A stretch of 46,172 nt of DNA from an uncultured Clostridia bacterium (GTDB taxonomy: Bacteria > Bacillota > Clostridia > Lachnospirales > Anaerotignaceae). The stretch is taken from positions 1 to 46,172 of the forward strand of contig CAJTZO010000020.1 of the NCBI GenBank assembly GCA_910583755.1. The letters are read 5' to 3'. The position numbers and the translations under genes were made by a program. The notes under the pieces are model-generated. The model worked only from the letters and a program-made list of their open reading frames with translations. It made no database searches and was not told where the DNA came from. Shown in pieces: positions 15,588 to 24,016 of the stretch; the first letter of the stretch is position 1, and each line of letters begins with the position of its first letter.

Positions 15588-17069
15588 CTATTGTTCTAAA
15601 GTAGAAAAATATTCAGACACTAATTCTCTCATGCCATAGGGGACATCTGTATTTTCAATATCTCTTAATGCATTGTTTCGATAAGAATGATACACTTGTT
15701 CATATGGCACACTTTGTCCTCTTTCGCCAAATGTTTGTTCTCTTGTAAGATTACTTTGTCCTTGTTCATTTACCTGTCCTTGCACTTGTGTTTGATAGCC
15801 TGCCATATTTTCTGCTTTTCTGGTATAAATTTTTTCTGTTTCTTGGTGCCCTTGACCTCTGCCCTGTCCACTGTTCATACCTTCTCCGCTTCCTTGTCCC
15901 ATGCCGCCCTGACCACTGCCACTTTGTTCTCCTTCTCCTTGTCCTTGCCCCATACCATTACCCTGTGTTCCAGATTGTCCAGATTGTTCTGTTTTGCTGG
16001 AAGCAGCTTGGGCAAGTTCTTGATTGAGATTTTCTAAACTTTTTGTTAATTCAGCAGTTTCACTGGATAGTGCCGCTAATTTTCCTTTTAATGCCTGTCC
16101 TTTAGATACTGCTTGCGCCATATTTCCACTAGAAAGCTGTTGGGATAAATTATCAAGTAATTCTTTTAGTTCTTGGTCGTTTAATTCTCCAATGTCTTCC
16201 AATGCTTCTGAAATTTGTTCTAGTTTTTCCTGTGGTAAATTTTCTAGTTCTGACAATAAAGCATCCATTTGTGCATTGATAGCTGGAGTATCTCCTCTTT
16301 CCAAAGCATTTGCTAATTCTTTTGTTTTTTCATGCTTGGAAAGTTTTTCTGCAGTTTTTTTCAAATCTTCAGGAATACTTTCTTTTTCCAATGCCTTTAA
16401 TGCCTGCTGTGCTTCTTCTAGTATTTTTTTACTTTCTTCTACCGTTTGTGCTCTTTTTAAATTTTTGGTAATATTATCGATTTCTTTTTGAAATGCCTTT
16501 AAAGCATCTTCCTCAAATTTTTGTTCTCTGTTAATTTCGCTTTTTACTTCCTCAATTTTTCGCAGTTGTGCTGCTGCATATTGTTCTGCTTCTCTTTGCT
16601 GTTTTGTTGAAATAACATTGGTACTAAACATAATAGCAAATAATAAAGCAATCAGTTGCAATTCTTTTTTTGGCACTGTTAAAAGATATTTCTTTTCAAT
16701 ATCTTCTTGTGCCTTTTGAATCGCATCCTCTATAACCATTTTTTCAATGTTACTATGAGCTTTGTTTTGTTCTAATAATTCCAATGCAGTAATAAACCGT
16801 TCTTCATAACCTAATTTATCTGCTGTTTGTGCTGTTTTTTGCCATGTAATACGCTTTAAAAATGTAATTATCGAAGAAACAAAAAAAACAAAGAAAATAA
16901 GAATTATAAAAAATAACCTACTGTCACATAAATACTTCCATTTTGAAAGAATAAGATATAAAATGGAGAGGAACATAGCTATAATGCTGCATTTTAAAAA
17001 TATTTGATACCATTGTTCAAAAGATAGTTTTAACTTTAGTTTCCATAAATGCTTTTGTAATCGTTCCAA
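15588..17069 (-). CDS. Coiled-coil membrane protein of the ABC/VWA cluster (DUF4175-like)
   Basis: A 493-aa protein. Two membrane helices at about 25-43 and 50-70 are followed by a third near 138-152. Long Glu/Lys/Gln-rich coiled coils run from about 165 to 345 (EQKFEEDALKAFQKEIDNITKNL...ALEKESIPEDL). A Gly/Gln/Ser-rich low-complexity stretch with repeated GQG/GSGQGG motifs covers about 355-405, and a polar C-terminal domain follows. This layout resembles DUF4175/TIGR02302-type proteins that accompany BatA/VWA genes, but I recognise only the architecture. The start is TTG, supported by AAGGGGGAG five bases upstream. It begins 24 bases after the permease gene. Confidence 0.75.
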   Translation of the reverse strand: MERLQKHLWKLKLKLSFEQWYQIFLKCSIIAMFLSILYLILSKWKYLCDSRLFFIILIFFVFFVSSIITFLKRITWQKTAQTADKLGYEERFITALELLEQNKAHSNIEKMVIEDAIQKAQEDIEKKYLLTVPKKELQLIALLFAIMFSTNVISTKQQREAEQYAAAQLRKIEEVKSEINREQKFEEDALKAFQKEIDNITKNLKRAQTVEESKKILEEAQQALKALEKESIPEDLKKTAEKLSKHEKTKELANALERGDTPAINAQMDALLSELENLPQEKLEQISEALEDIGELNDQELKELLDNLSQQLSSGNMAQAVSKGQALKGKLAALSSETAELTKSLENLNQELAQAASSKTEQSGQSGTQGNGMGQGQGEGEQSGSGQGGMGQGSGEGMNSGQGRGQGHQETEKIYTRKAENMAGYQTQVQGQVNEQGQSNLTREQTFGERGQSVPYEQVYHSYRNNALRDIENTDVPYGMRELVSEYFSTLEQ

Positions 17070-17093
17070 TTTTCTCCCCCTTTTGGATAAAAA

Positions 17094-17963
17094 TTACTTT
17101 TTCTTTTTGACTGGGTTAATAAATAATGCTGATAAAAACACAAAAACGCCAGAAATTACAATATTAAATATAAAATTTAATATCCAATAATGTTGTATCA
17201 AGGTATTGACAGCCGCGCTTTGATTCTTATAAACATGAATGACATTAGAAATGATATTACTGCCTAATTGACTATCTATCAAGGAAAAAAAGCCAACACC
17301 AGGATTCGGTACTAATATGGTTAAAGGAAAAGCTAAACTAGGATAATCCTGATGCATGGTCCAATATAAGCTTTGTTGAAGCATAGCTGTAATGAGAGTA
17401 CCAGAACAAAATACACCACCAATCAGCAAATATACCACTACCATAGATACTACTGTCTTTTTAAAAATACAAGAAAAAAAGATAGACAAAGAACAAGCCA
17501 TGCAAGCTGTTACCATAATATATAACATCATAATTAAAAGAGAAAGCAATGAAATTCCACCAAAGTAAAAGGCAATCGCAAAAACAGGCAAAGTTGCTAC
17601 CATAATCAAAACTAGCGTTGCCATAGAAGACAATAATTTTCCAATGACAATAGATAAAGAGGACATTTTTGTCATTAGGAGCAGATCTAATGTTTGCCGT
17701 TCTCTTTCTCCACTAATCGTACCAGCTGTCATTGCTGGTGCTGATAATAACATTAAACCCATTTGCATAGCACATAGTACAACATACATTCCACCCATAT
17801 TTGCTGGGTCAAAGGAAAAATCATAGGAATTAAACATGGTTCCATAAATAAAACCTGCTGCTCCTAAAGATACCACAGCAACATAAATGGTTAAGATAGC
17901 AAACATTTTCCAATTTCGAAGCGTTGTTTTGGTTTCACGACGCAATACGGGATTCATCATCAT
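17094..17963 (-). CDS. ABC-2 type transporter permease (GldF/NosY-like)
   Basis: A 289-aa membrane protein with six hydrophobic segments. It shows the ABC-2 landmark SGERERQTLDLLLMTKMSSLSIVIGKLLSS (about residues 84-113) after the second helix. It pairs with the ATPase encoded just upstream, whose TGA overlaps its ATG by four bases (ATGA), indicating translational coupling. Three ATG codons in a row open the frame; the first follows AGGAGGGG best. ABC-2 exporters of this type act in gliding motility, antibiotic export or cell-envelope assembly, and the substrate here is unknown. Confidence 0.87.
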   Translation of the reverse strand: MMMNPVLRRETKTTLRNWKMFAILTIYVAVVSLGAAGFIYGTMFNSYDFSFDPANMGGMYVVLCAMQMGLMLLSAPAMTAGTISGERERQTLDLLLMTKMSSLSIVIGKLLSSMATLVLIMVATLPVFAIAFYFGGISLLSLLIMMLYIMVTACMACSLSIFFSCIFKKTVVSMVVVYLLIGGVFCSGTLITAMLQQSLYWTMHQDYPSLAFPLTILVPNPGVGFFSLIDSQLGSNIISNVIHVYKNQSAAVNTLIQHYWILNFIFNIVISGVFVFLSALFINPVKKKK

Positions 17964-18886
17964 TTTTCTTCCCCTCCTGTTACTTGCATAAAGATTTCTT
18001 CTAAATTTCCCTCTTTTTCTTTAAAAGATAAGACTGCAATATCTGCTAATACAATCTGTTTTAACAATGCTGTTAATTCTTGGTCTGTTCCTTGGAAAGA
18101 AAATTCAACATCTAGTGTATTTTCAATCACATCTGCTACTGTTGGTTGTTCTTCTAATATTTTTAAAAGACCTTCCATGTTTTCCAAAGGATGAATTTGT
18201 ATTCTCCTCACTTTTGTCATTTGCTTCATAATTTCTTGTACAGTTCCTTGTACAACAATGTGTCCTTGGTCAATAATTCCAACCTCTGTACACATTTCTG
18301 CTAATTCTGGTAAAATATGAGAACTAATAATAATCGTTTTTCCCATCGTCTGTAGTTGTTTTAATATTTCTTTCATTTCTACTCTTGCCCTTGGGTCAAG
18401 ACCAGAAGCAGGTTCATCTAATATTAATAATTTAGGGTCGTGAATTAAACTTCTTGCTAAACAAAGTCTTTGTTTCATTCCTCTGGAAAGTCCATCTACA
18501 TAATCCTCTTTTTTATGAGAAAGGTCAACAATTTCAAGCAAATTGTTGATTAATGCCTCTCTTTGTTCATAGGGAATATAATAAGTACCTGCATAAAAAT
18601 CCATATATTCCATTACCTTTAAATCATCATAAACTCCAAAAAAGTCAGGCATATAACCAATTCTTTCTTTCAGTGCTCTTGGTTTTTTGGTAACATCCAC
18701 TCCATCAATAATAACATTTCCACCTGTTGCTTTTAAAAGACCCGACATGATTTTCATAGTAGTTGTTTTTCCAGCGCCGTTTGGTCCTACAAAACCAAAA
18801 ATACTGCTTTCTGGCACTGTTAAGTTTAAATCATTTACTGCTGTAAATTTTCCATATTTTTTAACAAGATTTTTAATTTCCAACAT
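17960..18886 (-). CDS. ABC transporter ATP-binding protein (CcmA/GldA type)
   Basis: A 308-aa ATPase. Walker A GPNGAGKTTT lies near residue 35, the signature is LSRGMKQRLCLARSL, Walker B is LLILDEPASGLD, and the H-loop is IIISSH. The C-terminal ~80 residues (RRIQIHPLENMEGLL to the end) are the DUF4162-like extension typical of ABC-2 export ATPases. It overlaps the upstream 850-aa gene by 14 bases and the permease gene by four. Its partner is the adjacent permease. Confidence 0.92.
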   Translation of the reverse strand: MLEIKNLVKKYGKFTAVNDLNLTVPESSIFGFVGPNGAGKTTTMKIMSGLLKATGGNVIIDGVDVTKKPRALKERIGYMPDFFGVYDDLKVMEYMDFYAGTYYIPYEQREALINNLLEIVDLSHKKEDYVDGLSRGMKQRLCLARSLIHDPKLLILDEPASGLDPRARVEMKEILKQLQTMGKTIIISSHILPELAEMCTEVGIIDQGHIVVQGTVQEIMKQMTKVRRIQIHPLENMEGLLKILEEQPTVADVIENTLDVEFSFQGTDQELTALLKQIVLADIAVLSFKEKEGNLEEIFMQVTGGEEK

Positions 18887-21425
18887 TTTGCCCCGCTCCC
18901 TTCAATTTAATATCTGGGTATTGTACTTCTGTTTCTCTTTGAATAAAATATTTTACCATAATGTGACCATTTGGGTATGTTTCAGAAAAATTGATGTAGT
19001 CTGCTACGTTATTATATTCTCCGCTTTCCAAATTTTCCCAGACATTCATTTTTACATTATAAATTTCAGGTGCTTGATAATAATTTCCAGCGTCATTCAT
19101 AGAGCGAAATTGAAAACTTTGTATATTAGTATTAGCAGGTAATGGAAATTCCCATACAGCTTCTACATTTTTACGGACATATAAACGATTATCCCCATAA
19201 TAATCTATATCATTATTTGTTGTAATTTCATTTTCACCTTGTTCTTTTCCTGTCAAAATACCAAAAGGAATTTCAAAGCTTTCTGTTTCAGCTAAACGAA
19301 TGACATGTTCTATCTTATATAAATTTAATGTACTTTCAAGAGCAGTTTCTCCATTGATGTAAAATGTTTGAGGTAATATATTTTCTTCGTCAAAGGCATA
19401 TAAAAGAACTTTAATATCTCCTGTATTTTTAACATAAGTGGAGGATGTCATATCCATTGAATCATCTATCATATCCCTTTCTCTCATCATGCGGTAGGCA
19501 TCTTGTCTTGTAATTTCTCCTTTTTTGATTCTATTATTTAAATCTTCTCTGCTATACATAGTTCTAAAAAGTTGTATTAAGATGCGAGAAGATTTTGCAT
19601 TTGAGGCATCACTTAAATATTTCTTATCTGTAATATCTTCTTCTACATGATAACTTTGTCCTATTTTCAGATTATCAATCATAAATATTTTTTGTCCTGC
19701 CAAAACAACAATCTCTTTAAAATTTCGATTAGTATGGTTAACAATGGTACCTATAATTTTGTCATTTTTCATTTTAAAATTACAATCTAGGATTCCACTT
19801 AAATCTGTTGTTGTTTCCAGTTCAAAATCACTGTTTTGCCAGCTTTGGGTGTCTAAATATACCACTTCTGTTTTTTCTCCTACACTGATTTTATTCATAC
19901 AAATATCTTTTGCTGTTTCACTGTATGACCATCTATCTTCTGAAGGAATGGAAATATTTACAAACTCATTTGCAGTAATTGCTACATCGCCTTTTTTGCT
20001 TGTTTTAGCAGAAACATAGATGTCTGTTTTTCCAATAGATTGCCCTTGTTCTAATTTGGTAGTAGAAACAACACTTAACATACCACTTTTGTAGTGACTA
20101 TTGAAACTGAGTACAAAAATAATCAGCATAAAGATAACAGAGGTTACAGGTATCACTATCCAACCTTTTTCTCTTTTATCTTTCTTTTTTAATATTAAAT
20201 AAATGACTGGACCTATCAGAATAACATAAATTGCGATTGCAATTAATATCATGTAAATAGGTCCTCTTTCCCATTCTGGGAACTTTCTTGCAATATAAGA
20301 AAGAGGATTATAATTATAACTATCTTGATACTTAATTTCTGTCAAAGATTTTGATAGAGATTCACAACAATCTCTAATTTCGTTAATAAAACCCGTTGTT
20401 TCTGTTGCAGGAGATAAAGATAAAGAAATATCATACAATACAACAGAGCCACTGCCGATATGTAAAATAGAAGCATTTTCTATTTCTTCTGTTTGGCTTC
20501 CTTGTATTTCTAATTGTGCAACATCAGCCTTTACTCTTGTTCCAGCAATTCTAATATATTGATTGATGACATGATTGCTAGAAACAGATATTATGTTTTG
20601 TAAACCTTCTAATGTTTTTTGTGCATTGACACCTGTACCAATAACACAAATCCCACCTTGCTTTATCCATTCTGAAAGTGCTTGGTTTTGTTCTTCTGTC
20701 AACGTTTTTGTATCAAAGTCATCTATTACCATCACTTTGAAATTATTCATAACATCTGTTGTATTTGGGAAAGTTTCTCCTGTCAAATAAACCGTTTTTG
20801 TATATTCTTCTGTGTAATCTTCCTGTTCTGCAAAATGTATAGCAGAAAAATAGGACATATCTGTGGGTCTTTCAGAAAGTACACCAACTAATAAGGTTGC
20901 AGGGTCAAGCGGTTTAGCATTGGCATATTTTCGGTAAACGATAGTACCTTTTTCATCTATTAGTGTAACTTCAAATTGTTTCTGTAAGGTTTTAATAGGT
21001 ACAGTCATATTAATTTGTTTTCCAGCACCTTTTGGCAATTCCAATGTTTGATAATAAAGAGAATATTGTTTGTCTTCATTAGAAGTACCAAGATAAGAAT
21101 ATACTTTTATCTGAAATTCTCCTTTAAAGTCCTTCCCATTATTAACAAGAATCGTAGAAATGGGTGCTGTATTTCCTACAATATATTGCTGTTCAAATCC
21201 AATAAAAATATTCGTTGAAAAATCATTTGTACCAATTTCTTCTAATTGCTCCCCTTCTTGTGATACTCTGTCAGCAGATGTTGATGTTCGCGTAACTTCT
21301 GTAACTTGTGCTGCTCTTGCTGAAAAAATAGGTGCAATTAAACTAAGTACCATTGCAATTACAAGAATAATTGCAACAATGGCTGCCGCACACCTTCTTT
21401 TTTGCTCCTTTTTATTTGCTTTCAT
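18873..21425 (-). CDS. Large membrane-anchored exoprotein heading the ABC/VWA cluster
   Basis: An 850-aa protein with an N-terminal signal/anchor helix (about 12-37). An extracellular Ig-like region (about 65-160) follows. Next is a segment like the class I glutamine-amidotransferase fold (LLVGVLSERPTDM...FKVMVIDDF...LSEWIKQGGICVIGTG, about 170-265). Two adjacent membrane helices lie at about 392-415 and 425-447, and a second extracellular beta-rich region ends the protein. It plays the position of GldG-like or other auxiliary proteins in ABC-2 operons, but I do not recognise a named family. The start has GGGAGGAG five bases upstream. It is the first gene of the cluster; the ~480 bases upstream are almost entirely repeats, with no convincing promoter. 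Confidence 0.78.
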   Translation of the reverse strand: MKANKKEQKRRCAAAIVAIILVIAMVLSLIAPIFSARAAQVTEVTRTSTSADRVSQEGEQLEEIGTNDFSTNIFIGFEQQYIVGNTAPISTILVNNGKDFKGEFQIKVYSYLGTSNEDKQYSLYYQTLELPKGAGKQINMTVPIKTLQKQFEVTLIDEKGTIVYRKYANAKPLDPATLLVGVLSERPTDMSYFSAIHFAEQEDYTEEYTKTVYLTGETFPNTTDVMNNFKVMVIDDFDTKTLTEEQNQALSEWIKQGGICVIGTGVNAQKTLEGLQNIISVSSNHVINQYIRIAGTRVKADVAQLEIQGSQTEEIENASILHIGSGSVVLYDISLSLSPATETTGFINEIRDCCESLSKSLTEIKYQDSYNYNPLSYIARKFPEWERGPIYMILIAIAIYVILIGPVIYLILKKKDKREKGWIVIPVTSVIFMLIIFVLSFNSHYKSGMLSVVSTTKLEQGQSIGKTDIYVSAKTSKKGDVAITANEFVNISIPSEDRWSYSETAKDICMNKISVGEKTEVVYLDTQSWQNSDFELETTTDLSGILDCNFKMKNDKIIGTIVNHTNRNFKEIVVLAGQKIFMIDNLKIGQSYHVEEDITDKKYLSDASNAKSSRILIQLFRTMYSREDLNNRIKKGEITRQDAYRMMRERDMIDDSMDMTSSTYVKNTGDIKVLLYAFDEENILPQTFYINGETALESTLNLYKIEHVIRLAETESFEIPFGILTGKEQGENEITTNNDIDYYGDNRLYVRKNVEAVWEFPLPANTNIQSFQFRSMNDAGNYYQAPEIYNVKMNVWENLESGEYNNVADYINFSETYPNGHIMVKYFIQRETEVQYPDIKLKGAGQNVGN

Positions 21426-21470
21426 TTTTTCTCCTCCCTTTTAAGACTTTGAGGCTTTGCCTTAAATCCT

Positions 21471-21493
21471 ATAAGCTTTTAAAAAAAGCTTTA
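21471..21493 (-). terminator. Left copy of a duplicated AAGCTTTT hairpin flanking repeat E
   Basis: ATAAGCTTTTAAAAAAAGCTT can form a terminator-like hairpin. It matches 21692-21713 at 21 of 22 positions in direct orientation and abuts the end of repeat E. It lies just upstream of the ABC/VWA cluster start. Confidence 0.7.
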
Positions 21494-21691
21494 CAGTCTG
21501 TCAATAAAAGTCTTTTTTTGTGGGTTTCACCCACACCCACCAACTTTTTTTAAAAAAGTTGGACAAAAAACTTTCATAGAAAAACTAGTGTTTTTCCTTA
21601 TCAAATCAACCTTTTTAGCGGAACACTAGTATTCGCATTAAGGTTCTTTGAGGAGTTTGAGGGCTAGCCCTCAAGGTTTTTTGACAAACTG
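21494..21691 (-). repeat. Interspersed repeat, family 1, full-length copy E
   Basis: About 198 bp and the best preserved copy. The ends are CAGTCTGTCAATAAAAG and, on the other strand, CAGTTTGTCAAAAAACC, inverted repeats of about 14 bp with two mismatches. All internal hairpins are present: GTGGGTTTCACCCAC, AACTTTTTTTAAAAAAGTT, GGAAAAACACTAGTTTTTC (opposite strand) and TTGAGGGCTAGCCCTCAA. There is no coding frame. Confidence 0.88.
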
Positions 21692-21714
21692 ATAAGTTTT
21701 TAAAAAAAGCTTTC
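21692..21714 (-). terminator. Right copy of the duplicated AAGCTTTT hairpin, probable uvrD terminator
   Basis: ATAAGTTTTTAAAAAAAGCTT, differing from the left copy by one base, lies directly between repeat E and the short repeat at 21715. Confidence 0.65.
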
Positions 21715-21767
21715 GTCTGTCAATAAAGTTTTTTTGTGGACTCTGTCCTTAAGGTTTTTTTGACAAG
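21715..21767 (-). repeat. Internally deleted family 1 repeat (53 bp)
   Basis: Only the two ends remain: GTCTGTCAATAAAG on the left and GGTTTTTTTGACAAG on the right, joined through a GTGGACTCTGTCC stem. It follows the right hairpin copy without a gap. The sequence from there to 21900 includes another worn fragment (GGTTCACAAGAAAGACTTTAT) and no gene. Confidence 0.7.
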
Positions 21768-21907
21768 ATAAAATTTTCTTTCAAAAAAGCGAAAAAGACA
21801 TAAGTTTGCTAACAAATTGATAGGTTCACAAGAAAGACTTTATCCATAGACGTTTTTTTCCATTATACCATTTCTAAAAAATATAAATACTAATTTTTTC
21901 TTACATT

Positions 21908-23746
21908 TCATGTTTCTTTCAATCCAATTTCTTTTAAAAAGCAAGAACGTTCTAATTTTGTATCATACCTTTGTTTGATTTCAGATAGATATAATATACT
22001 TTTTGCTCTTGTAACTGCCACATAAAATAGACGACGTTCTTCTTCCATTTGTTCCGTCGTGGTACTTTTTTTGTGTGGTATTGTATCTTTAACAATGCTT
22101 GGAACAAATACAACTTCAAACTCCAGCCCTTTTGCAGAATGCATGGTGGAAAGTGTCACTCCTTGTAAAGTGGTGTTGTTTTTCTCTTTTTGAATTTTTT
22201 CCATTTCTTGTAGTTTTTGAAAAAAGGTTTGTCTGTCTGGTGCAATACTTGCAAATTGTGTAATTTCTTCTGCAATTTCAAGATATCCCTCTAAACTAGC
22301 CTTTCGAAATTGTGCATATTCTTTTAAATAATCATCATATCCTATGACATTTCTAATATATTTTAATGCTTCTAAGGGTTTTCTTTTTTTAATCTGTGCT
22401 AAATCAGTTTCTAAATCAGTCAAATATTGTGCTTGATATTTTTTTAGTTCTGGTAAAAGAAATAAACCTTTTAAAAGTGGTTTCTTTCTTTTTTCGGCAG
22501 TTTCCAATAAATTTTTGCTGATATATCTTTTGGGTTTGTTTGCAATACGGCGAAAAGCAGCATCGTTTTCTATGTCATCTGCTAATAATAAATAAGCAAT
22601 AAAATCTTTTGTAATCCAATGTTGATATAAGTCAAGGCTTTTGTCTTTTAATAGAAAAGGAATCCCCTGCTCTGTTAATGCTCTTGCAAAAATACCACCT
22701 TGTATGTTTGTCCGATAAATAACAGCCATATCTTGATAAGCCCTGCCTGTTTTGCGTAGTTGAGATAATTTGAATGCAATTTTTTCTGCTTCTTCATAAG
22801 CGTCTTTTGCAGTAAAAAATACAATTTTTTTACCTTCCCCTTTTTGCCCATGCATCTTTTTTTCAAAGCGTTTTTTGTTATTTTTGATAATTTTTTCCGA
22901 TAATCGAATAATTTTTTCTGTAGAGCGATAGTTGACAGACAAAGTTATTTTTTGGCTATTGGGGTATCTTTTTGGAAACTGTAGTAAAAAGTCTGGTCTG
23001 GCACCCCGAAAACAATAAATACTTTGGTCATCATCTCCTACTGCAAAAATATTATTTTGTGGTTCTGCTAAAATACTAATACAAACATCTTGTGCTTGGT
23101 TGACATCTTGATATTCGTCTAACAATATATATTCAAAACAATTTTGCCAATATTTTTTTCCTTCTTCTTCTGTCATTAAATATTCATAACATTGTGTTAA
23201 CATATCATCAAAATCAATTTTATTTTTGACTGCTTTGTATTGCTCATATTTTTTGGCAAAAAAGCGAAACAAATCTTTTGAAAAATTTATGGGTTCATAT
23301 TGTTTGAAAGACAATAGTTCATTTTTCATTAGAGATAATTCAGATAAAATATCTCTAACATATTCGTCTTGGTCATTGGTTTCTATTTCTGATTCTATCA
23401 TTAACTTTTTAAAAAAATTCCATTTTTCTTCTTCACTGATAATTTGTTCTAAATGATAGCCATATGCTCGTCGAAGAATTTTAAAAAATATATTGTGAAA
23501 TGTACCAAAGGTAACCTTTTCTCCTCCCATAACATGAAGCTGCATAAATCGTTGTTTCATTTCTGTAGCTGCTGCCTTTGTATAGGTAACAACCAGTATT
23601 TTTTCAGGTAATACATGATGATGTTCTATTAAATACTTAACACGGTAGATAATTACGGTTGTTTTTCCACTTCCTGGTCCTGCTAATACAAGCATTGCTC
23701 CTTTATGGTGTTTAATTGCTTTTTGCTGTTCTTTATTAAAGTCCAT
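21908..23746 (-). CDS. Compact UvrD/Rep-family ATP-dependent DNA helicase
   Basis: A 612-aa SF1A 3'-5' helicase. Motifs in order: Q-motif FNKEQQKAI (about 3-11), Walker A AGPGSGKTTV, motif Ia VVTYTKAAATEMKQR, motif II ILLDEYQD, motif III FAVGDDDQSIYCFRGA, motif IV LSVNYRST, motif V TLSTMHSAKGLEFEVVFVP, motif VI ERRLFYVAVTRAK. It is about 100 residues shorter than PcrA/UvrD, lacking the C-terminal polymerase-contact region, so it fits the shorter 'UvrD-like' class common in Clostridia. It probably acts in DNA repair or replication-fork rescue. The start has AAGGAGAG seven bases upstream. It is monocistronic. Confidence 0.9.
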   Translation of the reverse strand: MDFNKEQQKAIKHHKGAMLVLAGPGSGKTTVIIYRVKYLIEHHHVLPEKILVVTYTKAAATEMKQRFMQLHVMGGEKVTFGTFHNIFFKILRRAYGYHLEQIISEEEKWNFFKKLMIESEIETNDQDEYVRDILSELSLMKNELLSFKQYEPINFSKDLFRFFAKKYEQYKAVKNKIDFDDMLTQCYEYLMTEEEGKKYWQNCFEYILLDEYQDVNQAQDVCISILAEPQNNIFAVGDDDQSIYCFRGARPDFLLQFPKRYPNSQKITLSVNYRSTEKIIRLSEKIIKNNKKRFEKKMHGQKGEGKKIVFFTAKDAYEEAEKIAFKLSQLRKTGRAYQDMAVIYRTNIQGGIFARALTEQGIPFLLKDKSLDLYQHWITKDFIAYLLLADDIENDAAFRRIANKPKRYISKNLLETAEKRKKPLLKGLFLLPELKKYQAQYLTDLETDLAQIKKRKPLEALKYIRNVIGYDDYLKEYAQFRKASLEGYLEIAEEITQFASIAPDRQTFFQKLQEMEKIQKEKNNTTLQGVTLSTMHSAKGLEFEVVFVPSIVKDTIPHKKSTTTEQMEEERRLFYVAVTRAKSILYLSEIKQRYDTKLERSCFLKEIGLKET

Positions 23747-23808
23747 GTTTTACTCTCCTTGCTTTTGCTTCAATTCTTTCTTTATTTCAAATTATCATAT
23801 CATATTTG

Positions 23809-23846
23809 ACGCTTTCTTGAAAGAAAGCTTAACAAAGAACTTTAAC
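23809..23846 (+). repeat. Short hairpin repeat, family 2
   Basis: ACGCTTTCTT-GA-AAGAAAGC followed by TTAACAAAGAACTTTAAC is almost identical to the units at 10355 and, inverted, 26739. It lies in the divergent gap between the helicase and the glycosyltransferase-HisC gene. Confidence 0.75.
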
Positions 23847-23929
23847 TATATTTGTCAAAAGAAAAATAAAACTTTTTGATAAATTTTTTAAAAAAGTTTG
23901 TCAGTTTTCTTACTTTATCTGTGGAGCAG

Positions 23930-23958
23930 TTGCAAATTCCCATTTTTTGTATTACAAT
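23930..23958 (+). promoter_or_regulatory. Candidate promoter for the glycosyltransferase-HisC gene
   Basis: TTGCAA (23930-23935) and TACAAT (23953-23958) are separated by exactly 17 bases, about 60 bases before the start codon. Confidence 0.5.
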
Positions 23959-24016
23959 TCCTTTAGTTTTATTTTGGTTTTATTTTGTTATATTATTGAT
24001 AATTAGGAGGTTTATC

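Noticed and set aside
16024..16491. A 155-codon plus-strand frame
   Set aside because: Antisense to the coiled-coil region of the DUF4175-like gene; the Ser/Phe bias is the mirror of Glu/Lys codons.
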